From positions 12,448 through 74,218 of the forward strand of contig CAJTUD010000003.1 in assembly GCA_910579725.1 (NCBI GenBank): a DNA stretch of 61,771 bases. The letters are read 5' to 3'. The stretch comes from an uncultured Oscillospiraceae bacterium. Its GTDB lineage: Bacteria; Bacillota; Clostridia; Oscillospirales; Oscillospiraceae. Made by a program: the position numbers and the translations under genes. How positions within the stretch are numbered: position 1 is the first letter of the stretch; every line of letters begins with the position of its first letter. Below are positions 35,590 through 43,021 of the stretch, piece after piece. The notes beneath the pieces were generated by a model. It was not told the origin of the DNA. It saw only the letters and a list, made by a program, of their open reading frames with translations, and did not search any database.

Positions 35590-35730
35590 TTATACGGTGG
35601 CGCACAGGTATTTTTCAACATTTTGCAGTTCTTTTTTGAGAAATATTTCAAAAGAATCCCGGATAATCTGGGCAATGCAGATTTCTTCCTTGGTATAGCG
35701 GCATATCAACACGATTTCCTGTGTCTTCAA
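35590..35730 (-). CDS. 46-codon ORF, candidate recombination directionality factor
   Basis: Starts at TTG 35730, 6 bases after a perfect AGGAGGTG, and encodes MKTQEIVLICRYTKEEICI... ending in YLCATV. Small, mixed charge, no known domain seen. It lies between the two recombinases on the same strand, 39 bp before the first. C. difficile skinCd needs a small directionality factor (CD1234) for excision, so position and size make this a candidate. I see no sequence likeness I can vouch for. Confidence 0.6.
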   Translation of the reverse strand: MKTQEIVLICRYTKEEICIAQIIRDSFEIFLKKELQNVEKYLCATV

Positions 35731-35840
35731 CGGAACACCTCCTAAATTCAAATTGATAAACTATATGCGGGCGAATGGTCCTGTTTGCCGATTTGGGCAA
35801 AACAAAAGCGATGAGCACACAGCCCATCGCTTTCCTCATA

Positions 35841-37424
35841 TCACTCCAGCATCCGCCGGATATATTCAAATTCCTGGTCATGGACAAAGTGGAGTTCGAC
35901 CTGCTTGTCCCTATGCAGGAAAATCGACTCCACCAGCATCACGACATCTTTTCGTGAAAATTCAGTCTGGCCCACATATGGCGCAAACTGCTTCGCCCAC
36001 TCACATTTCAGAATTGTCCTGTCCTCAATCTTCTGGATTTCCTTCCAGATTTCCTGTTTTTGCCCATTCAATGTGTACAGCTCATTCTGAAAACTGCTGC
36101 GCAGTTCATCCGCTTCTTCCGATGTAATGATGCCATCCGCTATATTCGGCTCCAGACTTGCAATTAAGAATTGCTGTCTTGCGGCCGCTTGCTCCAGTTC
36201 TCCAATTTGAGTTTTCAGCCGCAAGATTTGCCTGCGCAGCTTGTCCTCCAGATCATCTGCGGCAATCATGTTACACAATGATGCCACCTGTTCAATATGC
36301 TCCCGAATCTTCTGCTGTACAACCGCCTCCAGCTTTTCGGCCGGCATACGACAGCCAGCACAGCTTCCTGTACCCTCTTTCTCCAGGGAACAGCGGTAAT
36401 AGGTGTACTTCCCTACCGGCTGCCTGGTCAACGTATTTTGACAGACTGCGCACCGGACAAACCCGGAGAGCAAATAGGTCTTTTTTGCACTTGGCGAAAT
36501 TCTGCTGTCTGTTTTGAGAAGGCGCTCTATCGCACGAAAACACTCCTCTGATATGATCGCCTCGTGTGCTTTTTCTTTGACGGCCCACCCATCTTGTGGA
36601 AGCCGTTTTGTCAATTTGTGATAAAAGGGATTTGATTTCGTTTTCCCCTGCTCCAATGTGCCTGTGTAGATGCGGTTTTTCAATATCCGTATCACAGACC
36701 CGGCGGACCAGAGGGGAACATCGTTCTTCTGGAATGCGTATGTGCAGTTCGACCCGGATCTTCGCTTGTGTTCCGCCGGGCTTGGAATTCCCAATTGATT
36801 GAGCCTGCCTGCAATTCTGTCGGCGCTCATTCCCTCCAGCCTCCATCGAAAGATGTCCCGGATCACAGTTGCCGCCGGCTCATCCACAACGAGCTGATGC
36901 CGGTTCAGCGAATTCCTTTTGTATCCGTATACTGGATTGCTGCCGATGTATTCTCCCCGCTCTCGTTTGACCCTGAGCTGACTGGAAATCTTTTTTGATA
37001 AATCCATGCTGTAGGCTTGGTCAATCAAGGTGCGGATCGGGATAAAAAAGTCCTGCTGGTTCTGGCGCAGATACAGCATATCAACATCATCCTGAACAGC
37101 AATAAACCGCACATTCTTTTCGGTGAACTCCCGGAACAGCATATCGCCGGCATCCAAATAATTTCTGCTGAATCGGGACAGATCTTTTACGATGACGCAG
37201 TTTATCTTGCCAGCTTCGATTTCCTGTATCATCTCCTGATAGGCCGGACGATCAAAATTCAAGCCAGTCCGACCGTTGTCAACCTTGATGGAACACAATT
37301 CAATGTTATCATTCCGACTGATATGTTCCATAATAATGGACAGTTGGGTGTGAATTGTATTGCTTGGATCCTCCTGAACTCCTTTTGATGTTCTCAAATA
37401 AGCAACGGCATTCCAGCGTTTCAT
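35841..37424 (-). CDS. Second large serine recombinase
   Basis: 527 residues. Resolvase motifs: catalytic Ser in AYLRTSKG (about 8-15), DNGRTGLNFDRPAYQEM, VIVKDLSRFSRNY. Recombinase domain GSNPVYGYKRN, zinc ribbon RCAVCQNTL...C, then a long coiled coil. ATG 37424 follows AGGAGAATACAA. Clearly different from the first recombinase and somewhat AT-richer. It could act with it, or be the remnant of a second element that integrated here. Confidence 0.9.
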   Translation of the reverse strand: MKRWNAVAYLRTSKGVQEDPSNTIHTQLSIIMEHISRNDNIELCSIKVDNGRTGLNFDRPAYQEMIQEIEAGKINCVIVKDLSRFSRNYLDAGDMLFREFTEKNVRFIAVQDDVDMLYLRQNQQDFFIPIRTLIDQAYSMDLSKKISSQLRVKRERGEYIGSNPVYGYKRNSLNRHQLVVDEPAATVIRDIFRWRLEGMSADRIAGRLNQLGIPSPAEHKRRSGSNCTYAFQKNDVPLWSAGSVIRILKNRIYTGTLEQGKTKSNPFYHKLTKRLPQDGWAVKEKAHEAIISEECFRAIERLLKTDSRISPSAKKTYLLSGFVRCAVCQNTLTRQPVGKYTYYRCSLEKEGTGSCAGCRMPAEKLEAVVQQKIREHIEQVASLCNMIAADDLEDKLRRQILRLKTQIGELEQAAARQQFLIASLEPNIADGIITSEEADELRSSFQNELYTLNGQKQEIWKEIQKIEDRTILKCEWAKQFAPYVGQTEFSRKDVVMLVESIFLHRDKQVELHFVHDQEFEYIRRMLE

Positions 37425-37444
37425 TTGTATTCTCCTATCGTTTT

Positions 37445-37879
37445 CTATTTTAAGGATTCTACCATAAAACCGGGATGCAGGGAAACACAGTCTGGCGCGT
37501 TTTGAAAATATTTTTTCAGCCACATCGCCAGGTCCGCACAGTAAATTTGCAGCAGTTCCGGATGAAGGGTGTGCTGAATGATTCCCAACGGCGGCAGTGC
37601 GTTGATGTGTTCAAAAACCACACAGATCATCTCCATCGTGTCCATCATTGTGAACTCCTTGCGGCAGCCAGCTATGATGGTCTGCAAAAAAGTATCGCGA
37701 CATTCTATCTGCCGTGACGCAATCTCTATTAAGATTCCCGCACTTTTGTATGCGTTTTGGTTGATGATTTTGTTATCCCAATTTTTGTTGAGAACATCAA
37801 TCCCGCAAGAGTTAAGTGAGAAGTCCAAATCATCATGATAATTGGTCAATAAGTATTGTAAATGGTTGTTTGTATACAT
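37445..37879 (-). CDS. Element-encoded protein of unknown function
   Basis: 144 residues (MYTNNHLQYLLTNYHDDLDF...). ATG follows GTGGAGGTGCTATT. Soluble, Leu- and His-rich, no recognised domain. Transcribed with the second recombinase, whose start is 20 bp downstream. AT-rich base use like the other cargo. It may regulate or assist recombination, but nothing in the sequence proves that. Confidence 0.6.
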   Translation of the reverse strand: MYTNNHLQYLLTNYHDDLDFSLNSCGIDVLNKNWDNKIINQNAYKSAGILIEIASRQIECRDTFLQTIIAGCRKEFTMMDTMEMICVVFEHINALPPLGIIQHTLHPELLQIYCADLAMWLKKYFQNAPDCVSLHPGFMVESLK

Positions 37880-38013
37880 AATAGCACCTCCACGTATATA
37901 ATATTTTAAATTCTATTGGTATTAAATTGGAGATTAATCAGGTGTTTCAGATTTTCTGTTGCCCATGTACTTCTCGTTCCCGAGGAAATATCGACTCATT
38001 TCAACCAAGTAAC

Positions 38014-38044
38014 AAAATCAAAAAAATAGATATTTTTTGATTTT
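38014..38044. repeat. AT-rich perfect inverted repeat in the divergent gap
   Basis: 12-bp arms AAAATCAAAAAA (38014-38025) and TTTTTTGATTTT (38033-38044), 7-base spacer. It lies between the divergent 144-aa gene and AAA ATPase genes, so an operator is more likely than a terminator. Confidence 0.6.
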
Positions 38045-38080
38045 GATGTAACAAACTTGATTTCTGGGAAAGATTGTGAT

Positions 38081-39418
38081 ATGATAAATCAAAAGGTGGT
38101 GAAAACAGTGCAAAAAGTTGCATTAAAAAAGCGCGATCTCTACCTAAAGCGGATGATCGCGTTTCAGGACACTGAGATGATAAAGGTCATCACCGGGATT
38201 CGGCGCTGCGGTAAGTCCAGTCTCATGAAATTGATGGCCCAGCATCTGCGCGAAAACGGCATTACTCAGGAACAAATCTTGGAAATGAATTTTGAGTCCA
38301 TGCGTTTTCCGGACATGGATGTCAGAGGCTTTTATGAATATGTGAAAGCCCATATTCTGCCGGACAAACGAATATATTTGTTCTTTGACGAAGTGCAACG
38401 GATTTCTGGGTGGGAAAATGCAGTCAACTCTTTCCGTGTAGATTTTGATTGCGATATTTATATTACTGGCTCCAATGCTTATTTGCTTTCTTCCGAGTTG
38501 TCCACCTACCTTTCTGGCCGGTATGTTGAGATCAAGGTACTCCCCCTTTCTTTCAAAGAGTTTTTGGATTTCCATGGGTACACTGTGACAGAGAAAAGAT
38601 CACCTACTGGAGCATTAAAGCGCCGGATCACAGATCAAGACGGCGATATCTACGATGAGCGGGAATTGTTCAATGAATATGCCCGGTTCGGTGGGATGCC
38701 CATGCTGGCGGATGTAGGACTGGAGATTGACCGCGTAACAGCCGCATTGGACGGTGTGTACTCCGCCGCTGTTGTCAACGATATCCTGGAACGGGAAAAG
38801 CGAAAAGGCCGCCGTACCATTACTGACCCAATCCTGCTGCGGAAAATCATCATGTTCTTGGCGGATAACATCGGTAACAATGTGTCTGCGACCTCCATTG
38901 GCAACACACTGGTCAACGAGGGGCTGTTAGAAGAAAAAGGCCGCAGGAAACCTGCGGTGCATACCATTCAGAGTTATATCGAGGCACTGTTGGAGGCATA
39001 TATCTTCTACGAGATCAAGCGGTTTGACATTAAGGGGCGGGAGTATCTGCGGACGCTGGGCAAGTATTATATCGTGGATATGGGACTGCGGAACTATCTG
39101 TTAGGCTATCGGGATGGGGACAGTGGCCACATCTTGGAAAACATCGTCTATTTTGAACTGCTGCGGCAGGGGTACGATGTTGCTATCGGAAAGATTGACA
39201 ACCAAGAAGTGGACTTTATTGCCACCAAAGCGGATGAAAAAAAGTATATCCAAGTTACGGAGAATATGAATGCTCCGGAAACGCGGGAACGGGAACTGGC
39301 ACCGCTGCGGAAAATTAGGGACAACTACGAAAAAATGGTGATTGCGTTGGAATGTGACCTAATGCAGACACAGGATGGGATTAAAGTTCAGAGTGCGCTA
39401 GATTTCCTTTTAAAATAG
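38081..39418 (+). CDS. AAA ATPase with DUF4143 C-terminal domain
   Basis: 445 residues from ATG 38081 (a GTG at 38108 behind AAAAGGTGGTG is also possible). N-terminal AAA domain: Walker A GIRRCGKSSLM (about 39), Walker B IYLFFDEVQRI (about 106). C-terminal DUF4143 part ends in a nuclease-like pattern (NIVYFELLRQGY...VDFIATK...YIQVTE, Glu-Asp-Gln). This is a common accessory-island family whose role is not settled. AT-richer than the chromosome. First of two plus-strand cargo genes in the sigK element. Confidence 0.85.
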   Translation: MINQKVVKTVQKVALKKRDLYLKRMIAFQDTEMIKVITGIRRCGKSSLMKLMAQHLRENGITQEQILEMNFESMRFPDMDVRGFYEYVKAHILPDKRIYLFFDEVQRISGWENAVNSFRVDFDCDIYITGSNAYLLSSELSTYLSGRYVEIKVLPLSFKEFLDFHGYTVTEKRSPTGALKRRITDQDGDIYDERELFNEYARFGGMPMLADVGLEIDRVTAALDGVYSAAVVNDILEREKRKGRRTITDPILLRKIIMFLADNIGNNVSATSIGNTLVNEGLLEEKGRRKPAVHTIQSYIEALLEAYIFYEIKRFDIKGREYLRTLGKYYIVDMGLRNYLLGYRDGDSGHILENIVYFELLRQGYDVAIGKIDNQEVDFIATKADEKKYIQVTENMNAPETRERELAPLRKIRDNYEKMVIALECDLMQTQDGIKVQSALDFLLK

Positions 39419-39454
39419 AAATTTTTCATTATAGATAGAAAGAGGGCTTTCGTA

Positions 39455-42109
39455 ATGAATGGAGCAAAATGGTGGAAATTTGATTTCCATTTGCACACAC
39501 CGGCATCATCTGACTACAGAGAATCAGAATTATCTGCCAAGGATTTCTTGCTTTCTGCTATGCAAAAACATATTGACTGTATCGCTGTCACAGATCATGA
39601 TTCTTGCAACTGGATAGAGACTTTGCGAACAGAACTACAGAATATAGAAGCTGAAAACAGTAACCTATACAGAGAACTTATCATCTTTCCGGGAGTAGAA
39701 ATTGAAGTTTTTCCTGCAATTCACCTATTGGCCCTTTTTGACCCGCAAAAGCCTACTGACGATATATCTACGGTAATTTCACGCATACAAAACGGTGGTA
39801 ATCAAGTGAATTTCCACGAAGCAGTAAATTTGATCCAGCATTCGGGAGGAGTTGCAATTCCAGCACATGTGGATGATGCAAAAGGACTTTTCAGCACAAT
39901 TGAAGGTAGTGCACTGAAAAATGTATTGGATAACTGTGACTTTTTTGCGGTAGAAGTTACAGACCCAATGTATCAACTTCCGCAGCTATGTGTTGACATG
40001 AACCGTGAATTTACTTATGTCATGGGGTCGGATGCACACAAATGTTCCGATATGGCAAAACGGTTTTCTTGGGTTAAGATGGAAACTCCAACTATTGAAT
40101 CTTTAGCCCTAGCTCTGCAGGATAGAGAGGATGGAGTCATTATAGATGGAACAAATGTTGATAATCCAAACGATCTTGGTGATCGTTGTTTCATTGAAAA
40201 ATTAGAAATTGAACGGGGACAAAAAATAGGAAATGGAATTACGTTTTGCATTAATTTTAGCCCTTGGTTAAATACAATCATCGGAGGTCGAGGATCAGGC
40301 AAAACAACCATTACAGAGTTTTTGCGTATTGCCTTCGGAAAAGTCCATAATCTTCCAAATGAAATAGAGACCTCGTTCAATAAGTTTTCAAAAATCCCAA
40401 CTAGCCGTACAGATGTTGGTATGCTACGTCAAAATACAATAATACAAGTTCATGTAAAAAAAGATGGACGAAAACTTAAATTAATTTGGGAATCTGAAAG
40501 ATGGACCGAATATTACTTTGAACAGGGTGACTGGAAATTGAGTGATGGGGCCGGTAATGTTGACCAGAGGTTTCCTGTCCAAATTTATAGTCAAAAGCAA
40601 TTATATGAAATGGCGGAAGATCCCAACTGCTTGATTCATTATATCGACAGCTTATTTGACTATGATGCTTGGAAACAACAACTATCAACTCTTAGTGAAG
40701 AATACAAAGCTATATGCAGACAGTCACGAGAAATAAGTAATAAAATAGCCCAAGAAGAATCCCTGAAAGCACGTTTATCTGATCTCGATGCGAAGATTCA
40801 TGCACTTGAAACCGTTGCAAATAATCCTATACTAACAACCATAAAATCATTTTCTTCCAAGTATGAAACCTTTAAATCAGAACTGGCTACCATCATCTCC
40901 AGACTGTCTGAGTTGCAGTATGATATTGTTCAAACAACTTTAGTAGATCAGATCGATATTGATGCCATCTTAGACGAAGATTCAGCTGAAAAATATAAAA
41001 GCTTTATTTTAGAGTGGAGTAAATTGATGAGCGAGTATATAGCTCTACAAGAAAAAATGGTTGCTCTGAAGAATGCCGCAGAAGATTTAAGTAAAAATCA
41101 CCATATATCTGCTGATTTTGAAACCGCTAGAACAGAATATTTAAGTGCTATATCTCTTTTAAAACAACGAGGAATTGATAGTATTGATGAACTTGAGACA
41201 CTGTATTCTCGGCGAACAGATTTGGAGCAAAAAATTGAAGATGTACTATATTGGAAAAATCAGTTAGAAGAAATTGAGGAAAAAAAGTCTGCTCAATTTG
41301 AAGCAATTATCTCACATCAAAAGCTATTACGCCAAGAGCGGGCTCGTATCATGGCGGAGTTAAATTCGGACCAAGTACGGATCACATTGCTCCCTATGCA
41401 GGATATGAGTTTAGCCGAGAAAGAATTTAGAAATATTATCCGTAAAGATAGCCAGTTCCAATCTGACATTCTTGATTTAGACGATATTCAAAATTCTTTC
41501 ATTGGACAAATCTGTACTACCAATTATGGAACGGATATTTGGCAGAATAGATTAGAAACTCTGTCTAACCTTATAAATCCTGATTTAAACGGTAAAAAGT
41601 ATGGGAAACGTTTTACTGATTATATTTCTTCTTTGTGTATTGAACATCCTGAGGATATTGATGACTTGCAAATATGGACACCACCTGATGCTATTCAATT
41701 GGAAATTAAAATGGATGGGAGATTTTCAAATATTGCTCAAGGTTCGGCTGGACAAAAAACAACAGCATTATTGTCTTTAATTTTGCGTTCTAATAATGGC
41801 CCACTTATTATTGACCAGCCAGAAGATGATTTGGATACGAAGCTGATTTCTGAAATGTTAGTAACTGAATTGCGCGAACAAAAGCTTAAGAATCAAGTGA
41901 TTGTTGTGACGCATAATCCAAACATTCCAGTTAATGGTGCCGCAGAACAAATAATAGCTATGAATTTTACGAATGGCCAGATCAACTGCAAGGTTGAGGG
42001 TGCGTTGCAAAATCAAGCGATTAGAAATGAAATCTGTGATGTTATGGAGGGTGGGCGTGATGCTTTGAAAAAAAGATATTTCAGAATATATAAACCTTTA
42101 TATCAATGA
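39455..42109 (+). CDS. PHP-domain/SMC-like ATPase, TrlF type
   Basis: 884 residues. N-terminal PHP phosphoesterase: HLHTPASSD (about 12-20), VTDHDS (about 49), a further His in IPAHVDD (about 138) and GSDAHK (about 194). Then an ABC/SMC-type ATPase: Walker A GGRGSGKTT (about 275), a long coiled coil (about 410-650), signature-like GSAGQKTTALLSL, Walker B PLIIDQPEDDLD and His switch VVTHNPN. Domain order fits TrlF-like proteins. Such nuclease-plus-SMC proteins often act in anti-phage or anti-plasmid defence, but this is inference. Strongly AT-rich, 36 bp after the AAA gene. Its stop is 144 bp from the right attachment core. Confidence 0.85.
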   Translation: MNGAKWWKFDFHLHTPASSDYRESELSAKDFLLSAMQKHIDCIAVTDHDSCNWIETLRTELQNIEAENSNLYRELIIFPGVEIEVFPAIHLLALFDPQKPTDDISTVISRIQNGGNQVNFHEAVNLIQHSGGVAIPAHVDDAKGLFSTIEGSALKNVLDNCDFFAVEVTDPMYQLPQLCVDMNREFTYVMGSDAHKCSDMAKRFSWVKMETPTIESLALALQDREDGVIIDGTNVDNPNDLGDRCFIEKLEIERGQKIGNGITFCINFSPWLNTIIGGRGSGKTTITEFLRIAFGKVHNLPNEIETSFNKFSKIPTSRTDVGMLRQNTIIQVHVKKDGRKLKLIWESERWTEYYFEQGDWKLSDGAGNVDQRFPVQIYSQKQLYEMAEDPNCLIHYIDSLFDYDAWKQQLSTLSEEYKAICRQSREISNKIAQEESLKARLSDLDAKIHALETVANNPILTTIKSFSSKYETFKSELATIISRLSELQYDIVQTTLVDQIDIDAILDEDSAEKYKSFILEWSKLMSEYIALQEKMVALKNAAEDLSKNHHISADFETARTEYLSAISLLKQRGIDSIDELETLYSRRTDLEQKIEDVLYWKNQLEEIEEKKSAQFEAIISHQKLLRQERARIMAELNSDQVRITLLPMQDMSLAEKEFRNIIRKDSQFQSDILDLDDIQNSFIGQICTTNYGTDIWQNRLETLSNLINPDLNGKKYGKRFTDYISSLCIEHPEDIDDLQIWTPPDAIQLEIKMDGRFSNIAQGSAGQKTTALLSLILRSNNGPLIIDQPEDDLDTKLISEMLVTELREQKLKNQVIVVTHNPNIPVNGAAEQIIAMNFTNGQINCKVEGALQNQAIRNEICDVMEGGRDALKKRYFRIYKPLYQ

Positions 42110-42195
42110 TTCGAACAAATATCAACTGATGAATCGCCGCTTACCTTAATTTTAGGCCCCGCTTACAATAACCACGGCGCTACCAAAAACATCCA

Positions 42196-42236
42196 ATGCC
42201 CGGACAAGCTCTTGCGCTGCAAGGCTTTCCGGGCAT
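42196..42236 (+). terminator. Hairpin at the right end of the element
   Basis: ATGCCCGGA (42196-42204) pairs with TCCGGGCAT (42228-42236), then CGTTT. Possible terminator for the TrlF-like gene before the att region. On the minus strand it would also follow the truncated sigK stop. Confidence 0.6.
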
Positions 42237-42244
42237 CGTTTACA
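42236..42244. repeat. Internal inverted arm, right end
   Basis: TCGTTTACA, inverted relative to 33942-33950, 9 bp inside the right core. Confidence 0.75.
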
Positions 42245-42892
42245 TTAAGCGCGGCGGGACACATAGCTCCGGGAAATCCCATATTCTGCCGCCAATTCTC
42301 TCTGGGTCCTGGGGGGCTTTCCGCCAAGACCGTAGCGTTGGCGAATAATATCCGCTTCTCGTTCGGTCAGGCATTGATCTACCAACTGACGCACCCGGAT
42401 ATGGCTTTCCCGTGTATCCAGATCGTCCAGCATCGTATCTTCTACACCGACCACGTCCATGAGAAAAAGATTGTTTCCGTCTTTGTCTGTTTCCAGGGTT
42501 TCGGAGAGGGAGACCTCTCCTTGCAGTTTTTTCTGGCTGCGGAAGAACATCAGGATCTCATTTTCAATACATCTGGCAGCATAGGTGGCAAGCCGGACAT
42601 TTTTTTCCGGTTTATAGCTGGAGATTCCTTTGATCAGTCCGATGGTGCCGATAGAAATCAGGTCGTCTTGGTCTACGGTTTGGGTATAATATTTTTTTAT
42701 AATATGCGCCACCAGTCTCATATTTCTCTCCACCAGTACGTTACGGGCGTCTAAATCCCCGCCGGCGCAGCGGGTCAGATAGATTTGCTCCTCTTCCTGA
42801 CTGAGAGGTTTCGGGAAGGACCCAGCGTTTCCTGCCAGATGCAGGGATAAAAAAAGACTGCTGCGCAGCAGCAGCATTGCGGTTGTAAGCAT
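42245..42892 (-). CDS. sigK: sigK 5' segment (pro-sigmaK, truncated by the element)
   Basis: 215 residues as it stands. Late mother-cell RNA polymerase sigma factor. ATG 42892 behind AAGGAGGTATCGCT. The hydrophobic N-terminus (MLTTAMLLLRSSLFLSLHL...) is a pro-sequence like that of B. subtilis pro-sigmaK. Region 2: RNMRLVAHIIKKYY, DLISIGTIGLIKGI, LATYAARCIENEILM. Region 4: TEREADIIRQRYGL and GISRSYVSR. After the Arg codon of the repeat, the element replaces IEKRAL... with RA and a TAA stop. Excision gives 230 codons in all. Confidence 0.95.
   Translation of the reverse strand: MLTTAMLLLRSSLFLSLHLAGNAGSFPKPLSQEEEQIYLTRCAGGDLDARNVLVERNMRLVAHIIKKYYTQTVDQDDLISIGTIGLIKGISSYKPEKNVRLATYAARCIENEILMFFRSQKKLQGEVSLSETLETDKDGNNLFLMDVVGVEDTMLDDLDTRESHIRVRQLVDQCLTEREADIIRQRYGLGGKPPRTQRELAAEYGISRSYVSRRA
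42254..42267. repeat. Attachment core, sigK 5'-side copy
   Basis: Plus strand GCGGGACACATAGC, identical to 33917-33930; the repeat ends at the codon where the intact and interrupted reading frames part. Confidence 0.92.
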
Positions 42893-42912
42893 AGCGATAC
42901 CTCCTTTTTTCT

Positions 42913-42943
42913 ACGGTATGCGTCCAGAGACTGTCCCTATTCC
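42913..42943 (-). promoter_or_regulatory. Candidate sigmaE-type promoter of sigK
   Basis: On the minus strand, GGAATAGG (42943-42936), 15-bp spacer, CATACCGT (42920-42913), 20 bp before the start codon. It resembles the sigmaE pattern (-10 CATACaaT). sigK is known to be sigmaE-dependent in related spore formers. Confidence 0.55.
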
Positions 42944-43021
42944 CACTTCCATTTTTCTGCAAATTGTGCTATGGTAAGAACAGAAGGAAACCCGCACAAT
43001 ATTTATGAGGAGGAGCGATCC

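Larger units (their letters stand above)
33917..42267. mobile_element. skin-like intervening element in sigK (8,337 bp)
   Basis: Bounded by a 14-bp direct repeat (plus strand GCGGGACACATAGC) at 33917-33930 and 42254-42267. Loss of one repeat plus the DNA between restores sigK exactly in frame. Genes inside: serine recombinase, 46-codon ORF, second serine recombinase, unknown protein, AAA ATPase and PHP/AAA protein. The cargo end (about 37.4-42.1 kb) is much AT-richer than the flanks, indicating horizontal origin. Known relatives are skin of Bacillus subtilis and skinCd of Clostridioides difficile, which interrupt the same gene and are excised in the mother cell. Excision here is inferred, not shown. 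Confidence 0.92.

Noticed and set aside
37424..37523. Longer N-terminus of the second recombinase from 37523
   Set aside because: The ATG at 37424 has a good ribosome site and begins directly at the resolvase domain; the upstream extension overlaps the neighbouring gene.
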